From: Psychrobacter glacincola
Lineage (GTDB): Bacteria; Pseudomonadota; Gammaproteobacteria; Pseudomonadales; Moraxellaceae
DNA length: 64,000 nt
NCBI RefSeq assembly: GCF_904846215.1
Contig: NZ_CAJGZK010000019.1
Coordinates: 1 to 64,000 of the forward strand
Direction: 5' to 3'
The translations under genes and the position numbers were made by a program. The notes under the pieces were generated by a model. The model saw only the letters and a list, made by a program, of their open reading frames with translations. It made no database searches and was not told the DNA's origin. This document shows positions 8,689 to 17,621 of this stretch, piece after piece; position 1 is the first letter of the stretch, and every line of letters begins with the position of its first letter.

Positions 8689-10353
8689 TTACTTCTCTAG
8701 AATACAAGTCACACCTTGACCACCAGCAGCGCAGATAGAGATTAGCGCACGACCTGAACCTTTTTGATCTAATAGTTTTGCAGCAGTAGCTAGGATACGA
8801 CCACCCGTTGCAGCAAATGGATGTCCGGCAGCAAGTGATGAGCCATTGACGTTTAACTTGCTACGATCGATAGAGCCTAGTGGCGCATCAAGACCTAAAC
8901 GCTCTTGGCAGAAAGAGTCATCTTCCCATGCAGCAAGCGTTGACAATACTTGTGAGGCAAAAGCTTCATGGATTTCATAAAAATCGAAATCCTGTAACGT
9001 CAAACCAGCGCGCTCAAGCATACGTGGTACAGCATAAGCTGGTGCCATGAGCAAGCCTTCTGTATCGCCAGACTTACCAATGAAGTCGACAGCAGCTGTT
9101 TCTTGATGAACGATATATGCCAATGGTTTTAGGCCATGTGCTGCAGCCCACTCATCAGTACCCAATAGGATGCAAGATGCACCATCTGTTAACGGGGTAG
9201 AGTTAGCAGCGGTCATGGTTGGCTTAGCATTCTTTTTACCAAATACAGGCTTTAGCTTAGCAAGTTTTTCCAAAGTGGTGTCTGGACGCAAGTTATTATC
9301 ACGGGTCAGACCTTTATATGGCGTAATTAGGTCATCAAAGAAACCTTCTTCATAAGCGCGTGCTAGGTTTTGATGACTGTTAAAGGCAAGTTCGTCTTGT
9401 GCTTCACGGCTGATGTTCCACTCAAGCGTGGTAATCGCTTGATGGTCACCCATTGATAAACCAGTACGTGGCTCACCATTTTTCGGGCTATCAAGCAAGT
9501 CTTTTGGATTTAGACCCATCAATGCTTTTAGGCGTTGTTTGTTGTTTTTAGCCGCGCCCAATTTGATCAATACTTTACGTAAGCCATCGCCGACCGCGAT
9601 AGGAGCGTCAGAGGTTGTATCAACCCCGCCAGTAATGGCTGAATCAATAATGCCAAGGGCGATTTTATTGGCAGAGGCAAATGTTGCTTGCAAGCCAGTA
9701 CCACAAGCTTGTGAGATATCATAAGTTGGAGTATGTGGGTTAAGCGCCGTGTTTAGTGTCGCTTCACGAGTTAGGTTGATGTCGCGGCTTAATTTCATAA
9801 CGGCACCAGCCACCACTTCACCGACTTTTTCGTCTTGTAGATTAAAGCGCTCAATCAGACCATCTAACGCAGCCGTTAGCATATCAGTGTTGCTAACATC
9901 AGCGTATGAGCCGTTTGAGCGTGCAAATGGAATACGGTTACCGCCTAAGATAGCCACGCGATGCTGACCTGAGCTAGGCTTGGTCGTACTGGCTTTTTTA
10001 GCCGTGGTGTTTGTTTTCTTAGCAGGTGCCGCTTCAGGCTTTTTAGTCGCTTCTTTTTTCTCACTACTATTTTGTGCTGCATTTTCTTTAGATACGTTAT
10101 CATCTTTAGTAGCAGTGGTTTCAGTGACTTTAGCTGGCGTTTCTTTTTTAGTGCTGGCAGCTTTTGGCTCTACTGCTTTGGTATCTGTTTTTTTAGCATC
10201 AGTGGCGTTTGATTTTACAGCAGTATCAGATACAGTCGGCTTACTTGCTTCTTCAGTGGCGGCTTTAGCAGTATCTGTAGTTTTTGCATCACTGGCTTTT
10301 ACTACAGTGGTTTCGATAACAGGACTATCTGGATGATTGTTTTTGTTACTCAT
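8689..10353 (-). CDS. Acetyl-CoA acyltransferase (thiolase, FadI-like) with Ala/Lys/Thr-rich N-terminal tail
   Basis: Thiolase that cleaves or forms 3-ketoacyl-CoA. It has 554 residues. Residues 131-554 form a complete thiolase of about 424 residues. The nucleophilic cysteine Cys217 is in SQACGTGLQA, the active-site His511 in GHPFAATGGR, and Cys541 in CAAGGQG. Residues 1-130 are a low-complexity tail of Ala, Lys, Thr, Glu and Pro (for example KKPEAAPAKKTNTTAKKAST), resembling histone H1/AlgP-like tails. The start is well supported: AAGGAT lies seven bases before the ATG and there is no good internal start. It is divergent from a FabG/MaoC pair, which suggests shared acyl-CoA metabolism. The role of the tail is unknown. 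Confidence 0.88.
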   Translation of the reverse strand: MSNKNNHPDSPVIETTVVKASDAKTTDTAKAATEEASKPTVSDTAVKSNATDAKKTDTKAVEPKAASTKKETPAKVTETTATKDDNVSKENAAQNSSEKKEATKKPEAAPAKKTNTTAKKASTTKPSSGQHRVAILGGNRIPFARSNGSYADVSNTDMLTAALDGLIERFNLQDEKVGEVVAGAVMKLSRDINLTREATLNTALNPHTPTYDISQACGTGLQATFASANKIALGIIDSAITGGVDTTSDAPIAVGDGLRKVLIKLGAAKNNKQRLKALMGLNPKDLLDSPKNGEPRTGLSMGDHQAITTLEWNISREAQDELAFNSHQNLARAYEEGFFDDLITPYKGLTRDNNLRPDTTLEKLAKLKPVFGKKNAKPTMTAANSTPLTDGASCILLGTDEWAAAHGLKPLAYIVHQETAAVDFIGKSGDTEGLLMAPAYAVPRMLERAGLTLQDFDFYEIHEAFASQVLSTLAAWEDDSFCQERLGLDAPLGSIDRSKLNVNGSSLAAGHPFAATGGRILATAAKLLDQKGSGRALISICAAGGQGVTCILEK

Positions 10354-10947
10354 AATATTATCCTTAAAAAGTATGGGTAGAAGAAAAGGGAGATATCAAT
10401 AAAAGAGACACTTAAAATATTTCTATCAAGCTCAAATTATCTTAAAAAAGTATGCATATATTATCATTTATTGCCGTACATATTACATAACATCGTCGCT
10501 TATCATAAGGCGCTTTTTATAGCCTTACTGTATATCTTTAGCAAACGCGGTGACGCTTAACTGTGGAGATTGCAGCATTTAAAGGGATAAATACAAGCTT
10601 TATAAACTGGCTAGTATTGATTAAAAGCATTGCATAACCGCGCGTTTGATAATATATTGTTATCAATAAATGAGTTTGCCATAACTTATAGGTCTGATTC
10701 TAGCACAAGCTAAGGCTTTTTGACGCTAGAAAAAATCACTATCTTGTATACTGGCTTGTTTACAGATTTTTGTAGACATTAGTGGCTTTTGGACTTGTTT
10801 AGCACGGACGTGTATAGTTAAAGCCGCTTTATACTTATTTACTAAATACTAATAATTTTTATCGATGACAATGACGATGAGCCTTTATAATAGGCGCATT
10901 GCATTTTTATTGACTATCATTTTACCCGTTAATTATAGGATTATATT
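10354..10947. other. 594-base divergent intergenic region between thiolase and fabG
   Basis: No coding sequence was recognised. It is AT-rich and must hold both divergent promoters. A palindrome lies at 10646-10666. TTGACG (near 10718) and TATACT (near 10748) are visible, but the spacing is too wide for a confident sigma-70 call. No repeat copy is present. Confidence 0.5.
10646..10666. promoter_or_regulatory. Palindrome TTGATAA-N7-TTATCAA, candidate operator
   Basis: Perfect 7-base arms with a 7-base AT-rich spacer, placed centrally in the divergent thiolase/fabG region where a shared regulator would bind. The function is inferred from position and symmetry only. AT-rich palindromes can occur by chance. 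Confidence 0.3.
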
Positions 10948-12348
10948 ATGTCAGACCGTTATGGTGATTTTGTTCAGTCTTCTATTGGCAAAAAAGTGGC
11001 GAAGAATTTAGGCTTGCCTATGCCAGTAGATCTTGATCGTTTTGATAGTGGTCAACCTTTGGTACGCGGTAGTGTATTGGTTGGTCGCGCTAATGGTGAC
11101 GATAATGCAGTTAGTGCGTCAGTGGCTCGTATTTTGGCAGAACTTCACGCCGAGGTATTTGTGAACAGCCGCGATGACGTAAAAGATGCGCTCTCTGCTG
11201 CTGGCGTTAAAGCAAAAGCCAATACTGGTGGTGATGATAAATTCAAGGTTTTATTGTTTGATGCCAGTAATATCAGTAATGCTGATGAGCTTAAACAGAT
11301 GTATGAATTCTTCCATACAGTCGCTCGCCGTGTAGAAAAATCGGGCCGAGTAATCGTGATTGGTCGTCCACCAGAAGCGTTGACTGATATCGAAGAAGCA
11401 TTGGCTCAGCGTGCGCTTGAAGGGTTTGTGAAATCTGTCGGTAAAGAGTTTAAGCGCGGTATTACCGCACAGCTTATCTATGTTGAAGAAGGCGCAGAGC
11501 AAAACCTAGATTCAACGTTACGCTTTTTCACCTCAGCACGTTCAGCGTATGTTTCAGGACAGGTTGTACGTGTTAGTAAAGGTGACTCAGTTGATGTTGA
11601 TTGGACACAACCTTTAGGCGGGAAAACCATGTTGGTCACTGGTGCAAGTCGCGGCATTGGTGAAGCAATCGCCCGTGTCTTAGCTCGTGAAGGCGCGCAT
11701 GTGATTTGTTTGGATGTACCGCAGCAGCAAGCGGACTTGCAAAAAGTGGCTAGCGAGATCAGTGGTTCTGCTTTGACAGTAGATATCACCAGTGAAGAGG
11801 CAGGCGCAGAAATCGCAGAAGCGGCGAAAAAACGTGGTGGTCTAGATTCAATTGTCCATAACGCTGGCGTGACTCGTGATAAGACGCTTGCCAATATGGA
11901 TGAGCAGAAGTGGGATATGGTTATCAATATCAACTTGGGCAGTATTGCCAAGCTTAACCGCTACTTGCTCGATAATGACGTGTTAAAAGACAACGCTCGT
12001 ATTGTCTGTGTGTCATCGATCTCAGGTATCGCTGGTAACTTGGGTCAGACCAACTATGCGACCTCAAAAGCTGGTGTCATTGGTTTAGTCAATGCAACTG
12101 CCAAGCATTTAGAAGACAATGCAAAAGGCATGACGATCAACGCCGTTGCTCCAGGATTTATCGAAACACAAATGACTGAAGCGATTCCATTTGCCATTCG
12201 TGAAGCGGGTCGCCGTATGAACTCAATGAGCCAAGGTGGCTTACCAGTAGACGTCGCAGAAACCATCGCATGGTTTGCATCACCGGCTTCTGGTGGTCTA
12301 AATGGCAATACAGTTCGCGTTTGTGGTCAAAGCTTACTAGGCGCATAA
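10948..12348 (+). CDS. 3-oxoacyl-ACP/CoA reductase, high-molecular-weight FabG (FabG4-like)
   Basis: NAD(P)H-dependent reductase of 3-ketoacyl thioesters. It has 466 residues, almost twice a classical FabG. The N-terminal half (1-215) is a flavodoxin-like domain typical of FabG4/HMwFabG proteins. The C-terminal half is a complete short-chain dehydrogenase: TGASRGIG at 231-238, NAG in VHNAGVT, a catalytic serine in CVSSISG, and Tyr370/Lys374 in YATSK. TAGGAT stands eight bases before the ATG. A MaoC-type hydratase follows and a thiolase is divergent, giving most of a beta-oxidation or fatty-acyl elongation cycle in one place. Confidence 0.92.
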   Translation: MSDRYGDFVQSSIGKKVAKNLGLPMPVDLDRFDSGQPLVRGSVLVGRANGDDNAVSASVARILAELHAEVFVNSRDDVKDALSAAGVKAKANTGGDDKFKVLLFDASNISNADELKQMYEFFHTVARRVEKSGRVIVIGRPPEALTDIEEALAQRALEGFVKSVGKEFKRGITAQLIYVEEGAEQNLDSTLRFFTSARSAYVSGQVVRVSKGDSVDVDWTQPLGGKTMLVTGASRGIGEAIARVLAREGAHVICLDVPQQQADLQKVASEISGSALTVDITSEEAGAEIAEAAKKRGGLDSIVHNAGVTRDKTLANMDEQKWDMVININLGSIAKLNRYLLDNDVLKDNARIVCVSSISGIAGNLGQTNYATSKAGVIGLVNATAKHLEDNAKGMTINAVAPGFIETQMTEAIPFAIREAGRRMNSMSQGGLPVDVAETIAWFASPASGGLNGNTVRVCGQSLLGA

Positions 12349-12474
12349 TCATCATAATGCCGAGTGACAGCTAGGTATCTGTGACCAGTAAAGTCTATGG
12401 TAAATAGCTGTTATTAACGATGACATGAAATTTACTTCACATATGCTTACGAAAAAATTGCTAATAAATTGTAA

Positions 12475-12500
12475 TAAAGCTGCCCATGGGTGGCTTTTTT
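12475..12500 (+). terminator. Probable terminator after fabG
   Basis: AAAGC.GCCC pairs with GGGTGGCTTT, with two G-T wobbles, and is followed by a run of six T. It lies 126 bases after the fabG stop. The rest of 12349-12677 is AT-rich with no coding sequence recognised and presumably holds the maoC promoter. Confidence 0.6.
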
Positions 12501-12677
12501 ATGATAAAAACACAGTAACTGGAAATTAAATATTTTTTCGCTTTATTGGATTGCTGTTATGTTGATTAAAATTTACACTTATTTGATTGTTTGATCATAC
12601 ATTTTATTTCAATCAACAAATTTATAACTTTTTAGATGCAGCCATAAAATTTGCTCAAGCCCCACTTAGGATTTATT

Positions 12678-13595
12678 ATGTCAGACAAACATTATGATGC
12701 GTTGCCAAAAGCGCATACCACTTACGCCAATATTGTCAAAAGTTTATTGCCTATCGGTAATAGTGGTAAAGTCAGTCGCGATCAGTTGCCGCAAGCGACT
12801 TATTATGTGGATGACTTGCACATCGAACAAAACAATCTAAACGACTATCGTAAAATTTGTGGCTTTGCTGATAACGGCAAAGTGCCTATTACGTATTTTT
12901 CTGTACTATCACAGACTTTGCAGATGAATATGATGGTCAAAGAGCCGTTTCCATTTGCCATGCTAGGTCTTGTACATGTGGATAATAGCGTCACCCAGTA
13001 TCGTCCTATTGGTGAGGGTGAAACGGTTGCCATGTCAGTGACGTTTGATAATTTACGTGACCATGCTCAAGGTCAACAGTTTGATTTTGTGACTACTGTT
13101 AAATCAAAAGATGAGATTGTTTGGGAAGGGACATCTACGTATTTATCACGTGGCAAAAAACCTGCCAGCACTAAGGATAAAAAAAGCAGCCCGCGTCCAG
13201 TGACGGTTAAGCCAACAGTCAATGAAGAAGGCGTACATAGCATCTTTGAAGTACCAGAAGATATCGGTCGTCGTTATGCGTTTGTCTCTGGTGACTTTAA
13301 CCTAATTCATCTACATCCACTATCAGCGCGTGCCTTTGGTTTTCCAAAAGCCATCGCTCATGGTATGTGGTCAAAAGCCAAGTGTTTGGCAATGATGGAC
13401 GAGCTACCGGATGCCTGTACGGTTGAGGTGTCCTTTAAGCTGCCTATCTTTTTGCCATCTGAGGTAGAGCTTATCGCTGATCCGCTCGCGCAGTTAGAAA
13501 ACGCAGAAGATACTTGCGAGTTCGGGTTATTCAGTGCTAAAAATGACAAGCCGCATCTTGCAGGAGTGATTACATTGCAGGATGAGAACAAATAA
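12678..13595 (+). CDS. MaoC-like hot-dog domain dehydratase
   Basis: Likely (R)-specific enoyl-CoA or 3-hydroxyacyl-thioester hydratase. It has 305 residues. The C-terminal half carries the MaoC signature: SGDFNLIHLHP, with the catalytic Asp/His of the D-x-N-x-x-H hydratase motif, and FGFPKAIAHGMW. The N-terminal half looks like a degenerate second hot-dog fold. I moved the start from a TTG at 12651 to the ATG at 12678, which has TTAGGA eight bases upstream. It pairs with the FabG upstream, but a terminator-like hairpin and 329 bases separate them, so it may have its own promoter. Confidence 0.85.
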   Translation: MSDKHYDALPKAHTTYANIVKSLLPIGNSGKVSRDQLPQATYYVDDLHIEQNNLNDYRKICGFADNGKVPITYFSVLSQTLQMNMMVKEPFPFAMLGLVHVDNSVTQYRPIGEGETVAMSVTFDNLRDHAQGQQFDFVTTVKSKDEIVWEGTSTYLSRGKKPASTKDKKSSPRPVTVKPTVNEEGVHSIFEVPEDIGRRYAFVSGDFNLIHLHPLSARAFGFPKAIAHGMWSKAKCLAMMDELPDACTVEVSFKLPIFLPSEVELIADPLAQLENAEDTCEFGLFSAKNDKPHLAGVITLQDENK

Positions 13596-13647
13596 ATCAC
13601 GACATCCTTTATCTTAACCAGCATAGCTAACGAACAAATTTATAATT

Positions 13648-14214
13648 ATGATTTTACCTGAAAATGCAAAAAGTATCGTGCCCTCTGATAACTCAGCCGT
13701 TATAGAACAAACAGCGGCTAATGATACCAATGACCATAAAGACATTGACGTTACTGTCTCTGATAATGGCATCAATCTAGCAACCATTTTTGAACCTTAT
13801 TTTCGTCCTGATGAAAATACCATCGTGTGCGGCGCGCTTAATAATGAAAAGGTGACTGCATTGGCTGCCGCTGGGGTTGAATTGGTGCTTAACTTACAAC
13901 CTGATGATGAATTGAGCTTTGATGAAAGAGCGGCTGTAGAGCGCGCAGGTATGCATTATGAGCAGTTGCCCATAAGCGGTACTCAAGATTTAAAGCAGCT
14001 TAAAATCTTGGCATTTGATAATATGTTGCGTCAATATCATGGCAAAAAAATAGCTATGCATTGTGGCTCTGGTAATCGCGTTGGTGCGGCAATGGCACTG
14101 CGCGCCGGTTGGTTACGTGGACGTAAAATGGATACGGCCATGGAACGTGGACGCAGTCATGGTTTGACTAAGCTTGCAGAAGAGGTTCATAATCGTTTAT
14201 TAGTACCGCGTTAA
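13648..14214 (+). CDS. DUF442/BLH-type protein tyrosine phosphatase-like protein
   Basis: It has 188 residues. After about 45 polar residues it shows the fold of beta-lactamase-hydrolase-like (DUF442, TIGR01244) phosphatases. IFEPYFRPDENTIVCGAL is followed by LVLNLQPDDEL and the active-site loop MHCGSGNRVG. Cys139 and Arg144 form the C-x4-R pocket also seen as HCRSGTRS in relatives. The substrate is unknown; relatives are tied to sulfide/persulfide metabolism or dual-specificity phosphatases. No clear ribosome site precedes the ATG. A very strong terminator begins three bases after the stop. Confidence 0.78.
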   Translation: MILPENAKSIVPSDNSAVIEQTAANDTNDHKDIDVTVSDNGINLATIFEPYFRPDENTIVCGALNNEKVTALAAAGVELVLNLQPDDELSFDERAAVERAGMHYEQLPISGTQDLKQLKILAFDNMLRQYHGKKIAMHCGSGNRVGAAMALRAGWLRGRKMDTAMERGRSHGLTKLAEEVHNRLLVPR

Positions 14215-14216
14215 AT

Positions 14217-14284
14217 TATAAATATCTTTAGCAATAAAAAAGGCGACCATGGAGTTGCCTTTTTTATTGCTAAAGATATTTATA
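14217..14284 (+). terminator. 68-nt hairpin terminator with 28-base perfect arms
   Basis: TATAAATATCTTTAGC and AATAAAAAAGGC form a 28-base left arm (14217-14244) exactly matched by the right arm (14257-14284). Three further pairs can close the loop around CATGGA. The T run lies inside the right arm. Confidence 0.9.
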
Positions 14285-14328
14285 GATGCCTATTAGGCTG
14301 ATAGCATGACGCATGACAGTGTTTAATA

Positions 14329-14472
14329 TATAGTCAGGGAAAAGTAATATCGATATATCAAGTACTGCTGATATTCATTTTTCTTGCTTGCTGTGCCTAC
14401 GTAGACAGAGGCTGCAAAAAATTTATACCAGCAGCACTGTAGGGTTTTTGAGATATTTTAACTGTAGATAGT
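14329..14472 (-). repeat. Correia-like palindromic repeat, copy 3
   Basis: It starts TATAGTCA; the other end is degraded to GTAGATAGT. The inner stem is CTGCTGATAT against ATACCAGCAG, with one G-T pair. The loop, read on the minus strand, is GCAGCCTCTGTCTACG. It ends 30 bases before the serine hydrolase gene. Confidence 0.88.
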
Positions 14473-14502
14473 CCCATAAATATAGAATCAAGTAGAGCAC
14501 TT

Positions 14503-15960
14503 ATGATAAATAATAATGAAGATAACTATCAAGCCAATCATCAAACCCCTCATCAAAACACTGCCGCAGAGACTGATATTCAACATCGCTTGCAGCAGTT
14601 GCTAACAGAGTTACAGCTTGATGATGCGCCAGCAGGTGGCGCGTTGGTGGTTTACCAAGCTGGTCACTGTATCGCAAAAGCAAGTGTGGGACTGGCACGT
14701 GCCGACTTATCATGGAGTCCGGATACTTTGTCTTTGAACTTTTCGACCGGTAAAGGTATTTTGGCGACACTGGTTCATGTATTGGTTTCACAGCAGTTAC
14801 TTGATTATGACCTACCGATTGCGCATTACTGGTCAGCATTTGCTGCACAAAATAAGGATAAGATAACTTTACGCAGTGTGATGTCGCATCAAGCCAATTT
14901 ATTTTCGATTCAGAGTATCGATGCCGATAATGAAACCGTGCTTGACTGGGATATTATGCTAGAGAAAATTGCTGCAATGTCGATTACTATGCCTGAACAG
15001 GCGCAGTTATACGACAGTGCTTATAGTGCCTTGGTCTATGGTTGGGTACTAGGCGGTGTGATAGAAGCCGTCACTGCTATGCCACTGGCTCAAGCATTAC
15101 GCCATTATCTTACGGAGCCGTTAGGTATTGCAGACAGCTGCTCTTTTGGCGTACCAGACAATCAGGTCAACAAGGTTGCGCGATTGGTCAAAAACTTTGA
15201 GCCGGCAGAAGAAGCACCAGAGAATGTACAACCGCAGCCAGGCTCTCGTCGCCATAAACCAGTTTTAAAACCAGATTCCTTAAATACCCTGCAGACTTAT
15301 AGCCGTTTACCGAGCTATGCTTGCTGGCAACAACAAGTAGCCAATCAGTCCGCAAGCCAATCAGAAACAGATGATAACAATCAAGTAGTTGAAGCATTGC
15401 CAACATTGGATACGGCACAAATCAACCGTTTGTACTTCGATAACAGCCAGCTTAATCTTAAAAACTACAAAGCAGCTCTGCTACTTGCGAGCAAAGAGCC
15501 GATCGACTATTACCATCAGCAGACCTTACAAGCGGCTATCCCTGCCGCCAATGGCGTCGCATCAGCACATGCACTGGCGACAATTTATGCGATGCTGGCT
15601 AATGGTGGCGTGTGGCAAGGGCAGACGCTTATTAATGAAGCAACCTTTAAGCAGTTATCAACGCCGCAACTCACGGGTATGGATGCTGTCATGCCCGCTC
15701 ATATGGAATGGCGCTTGGGTTATCATCGTCGCTTTAGCATTTGTGATAATGAGAGTTCTGAGGTAAGTGCTAAAGATACCAAATCTTGGATGTCGCAAAG
15801 TTTTGGGCATATGGGCTATAACGGCTCGGTTGCTTGGTGTGATCCTGCGCGTCAATTGTCATTTGCCTTTATTCATAACTTTGATGTGACCATGCTCAAT
15901 GATATTCGTCAGTTTGCGCTGACGGAAGCGGTATTAGGTTTGATTGATGCTGAGATGTAA
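14503..15960 (+). CDS. Beta-lactamase-family serine hydrolase/esterase
   Basis: Penicillin-binding-protein-like serine hydrolase (PF00144; EstB/class C beta-lactamase fold). It has 485 residues. The S-x-x-K motif is Ser81-Thr-Gly-Lys84 in NFSTGKGI. The tyrosine motif is Y174-S-A in YDSAYSALVYGW. The third motif is HMGYNGS near the C-terminus. No signal peptide is visible, so it is probably cytoplasmic. A polar Gln/Asp/Ser-rich insert covers roughly 230-305. The Y-S-A in place of Y-A-N suggests an esterase or EstB-type enzyme rather than a true beta-lactamase. Confidence 0.82.
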   Translation: MINNNEDNYQANHQTPHQNTAAETDIQHRLQQLLTELQLDDAPAGGALVVYQAGHCIAKASVGLARADLSWSPDTLSLNFSTGKGILATLVHVLVSQQLLDYDLPIAHYWSAFAAQNKDKITLRSVMSHQANLFSIQSIDADNETVLDWDIMLEKIAAMSITMPEQAQLYDSAYSALVYGWVLGGVIEAVTAMPLAQALRHYLTEPLGIADSCSFGVPDNQVNKVARLVKNFEPAEEAPENVQPQPGSRRHKPVLKPDSLNTLQTYSRLPSYACWQQQVANQSASQSETDDNNQVVEALPTLDTAQINRLYFDNSQLNLKNYKAALLLASKEPIDYYHQQTLQAAIPAANGVASAHALATIYAMLANGGVWQGQTLINEATFKQLSTPQLTGMDAVMPAHMEWRLGYHRRFSICDNESSEVSAKDTKSWMSQSFGHMGYNGSVAWCDPARQLSFAFIHNFDVTMLNDIRQFALTEAVLGLIDAEM

Positions 15961-16008
15961 TAGGCATAAATTTTTATAAGTATCAGTTTTTATACAAAAC
16001 ATATGTCA

Positions 16009-17256
16009 TCAATGTGGCTTATTTGGTGTCATTTTAAGCAACCATGGTGCACTTAAGCCATGGACAAAGATAGAAGCTAAAATCACAATTGAGCACACTA
16101 TCCAAAGTTTAAGAGCATCTTCATCATTAAAAAATCCTTGGTTGAGCGCATAAGACAAATAGTATAAGGTGCCAATGCCACGAATGCCCAATGCGGAAAT
16201 AGCATATTTTTCAGTATGATGCATTTTGAGGCCAGATAGGGCAACCATCGCGCCAAGCGGACGTATCAGCAATAAGAAAGTAAAGCTGACAATATAAACG
16301 CGCCATGTCAGCTCGACGCCAGCTTGTAGACCTTGACCAAGAAACATACCAAATATGACGAGTACCAACGACATCAGTAGCCCTTCTGACTGTTCAGCGA
16401 AGTCATGTAACTTCGCATGATAGGTGTGCTCACACTCTGAGCGCCGAAATGCAAATGCGGCGACGAATACCGCAATAAAGCCATAGCTATGCACATATTC
16501 TGCCAGTCCATATGCCAGCAGGGTAATGGCAATAACGACATAGCCTTGAGAAATAGTCGTCTCACGGCTGTATTTTGAAAATACCAGTTTTGCCATCACT
16601 TTACCAACGATAACTCCAACCACTAAACCTGCACCAATTTTCCATAGTACATCGTGGGTGAACCATGACCAAAGCATCTCGCCCGTAAAACGCTGTCCTC
16701 CACTATAGGCTTCCGCTATCTTAATCGCGAGATAGACAAAAGGAAACGCCAAACCATCATTCAATCCAGCTTCTGACGTTAACGTAAAGCGTGTCGTATC
16801 TTCGCCACCAGTGTTAGGTGGTCCAACTTGGATGCTTGAAGCCAGCACGGGATCGGTCGGCGCAAGTACAGCACCTAGCAAAATTGCCGCGCCCAGCGTC
16901 ATACCAAAGGCGTAGTAGCCTAACATTGCCATCGCAAAAATGCCGACCGGCATAGTGATGAGCAATAGACGCATCGTTGGGCGCCATAGTTGCCACGATA
17001 GTCCGGTATCAATCTTTATGCCAGCACCAACCAAAGAAACCAATACCACAATTTCTGTCAGTTTTTCGATAATCAGTCCATTATCGATAGGGTTCAAAAA
17101 TGCCAAACTTGTCCAAAAATAGCCCATCAGCAAACCAAAGCTTAATTGCAGCATGGGCAAGGAGATGGGCGTGCGTTTAAAGATAATCGGAAACAGCGCA
17201 CCAAATAAAAAGGCAATGCCGCAGACCAATAAGAATAAATTATAATTTTCAATCAT
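16009..17256 (-). CDS. CPA1-type Na+/H+ antiporter
   Basis: Polytopic cation:proton antiporter of 415 residues with about 12 hydrophobic segments. The conserved APTDPVLAS and SEAGLNDGLAFP motifs are present; the ND dipeptide marks the CPA1/NhaP-type ion site. No soluble C-terminal regulatory domain follows the membrane part, which ends at LKMTPNKPH. The ATG at 17256 lacks a clear ribosome site. It is monocistronic, bounded by repeat copy 4 upstream. Confidence 0.88.
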   Translation of the reverse strand: MIENYNLFLLVCGIAFLFGALFPIIFKRTPISLPMLQLSFGLLMGYFWTSLAFLNPIDNGLIIEKLTEIVVLVSLVGAGIKIDTGLSWQLWRPTMRLLLITMPVGIFAMAMLGYYAFGMTLGAAILLGAVLAPTDPVLASSIQVGPPNTGGEDTTRFTLTSEAGLNDGLAFPFVYLAIKIAEAYSGGQRFTGEMLWSWFTHDVLWKIGAGLVVGVIVGKVMAKLVFSKYSRETTISQGYVVIAITLLAYGLAEYVHSYGFIAVFVAAFAFRRSECEHTYHAKLHDFAEQSEGLLMSLVLVIFGMFLGQGLQAGVELTWRVYIVSFTFLLLIRPLGAMVALSGLKMHHTEKYAISALGIRGIGTLYYLSYALNQGFFNDEDALKLWIVCSIVILASIFVHGLSAPWLLKMTPNKPH

Positions 17257-17274
17257 AAGGTTGGTGCACGCTGT

Positions 17275-17405
17275 TATATGGTCAGTTTAAAGAAAGTATA
17301 AGTTAAGCAGTGCGCTACTAGGATTAATTTCTCAAAGCCTCTTGTCTACACAGTGAGCAAAATTCATCCTAGCAGCACGGTATTTTTAAGGTGTATTCAT
17401 TATAT
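17275..17405 (+). repeat. Correia-like palindromic repeat, copy 4 (diverged, inverted core)
   Basis: Outer ends are TATATGGTCA and ATTCATTATAT. The inner stem CTACTAGGAT pairs with ATCCTAGCAG, closed by GTGC/GCAC. The loop reads AAGCCTCTTGTCTACACAG in the plus sense, but the outer arms match the minus-sense copies. It stands 19 bases upstream of the antiporter start. Confidence 0.75.
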
Positions 17406-17531
17406 TTGGCTGCAGAGGTTAAAATAATCTCATATGTAATAGCCATTTATAATGACGGTAAATCCATATAAATATCGCAAAAAATCGTTATCAGACAGTG
17501 ATTAAATAGACAGATACGTTGTTTTTTGGTG

Positions 17532-17558
17532 AAAAAAAAGCCTGCATCGCGCAGGCTT
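17532..17558 (-). terminator. Rho-independent terminator after ilvD
   Basis: Read on the minus strand, AGCCTGC and GCAGGCT form a 7-base stem with a 5-base loop followed by eight T. It lies about 65 bases past the ilvD stop. Confidence 0.85.
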
Positions 17559-17621
17559 AGTAGAATATGCTAGATATCGTTTGATAGATTTGGCTTAAGA
17601 GCGGTAATTAAGAACTAACGT

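Noticed and set aside
9980-10336. 118-residue open frame on the plus strand opposite the thiolase tail
   Set aside because: It is the antisense of a low-complexity Ala/Lys/Thr tail, giving a hydrophobic Val/Ala/Phe/Leu string; no ribosome site and no family resemblance.
14503-15960. True class C beta-lactamase conferring resistance
   Set aside because: No signal peptide and Y-S-A in place of Y-A-N; an EstB-like esterase is more likely.
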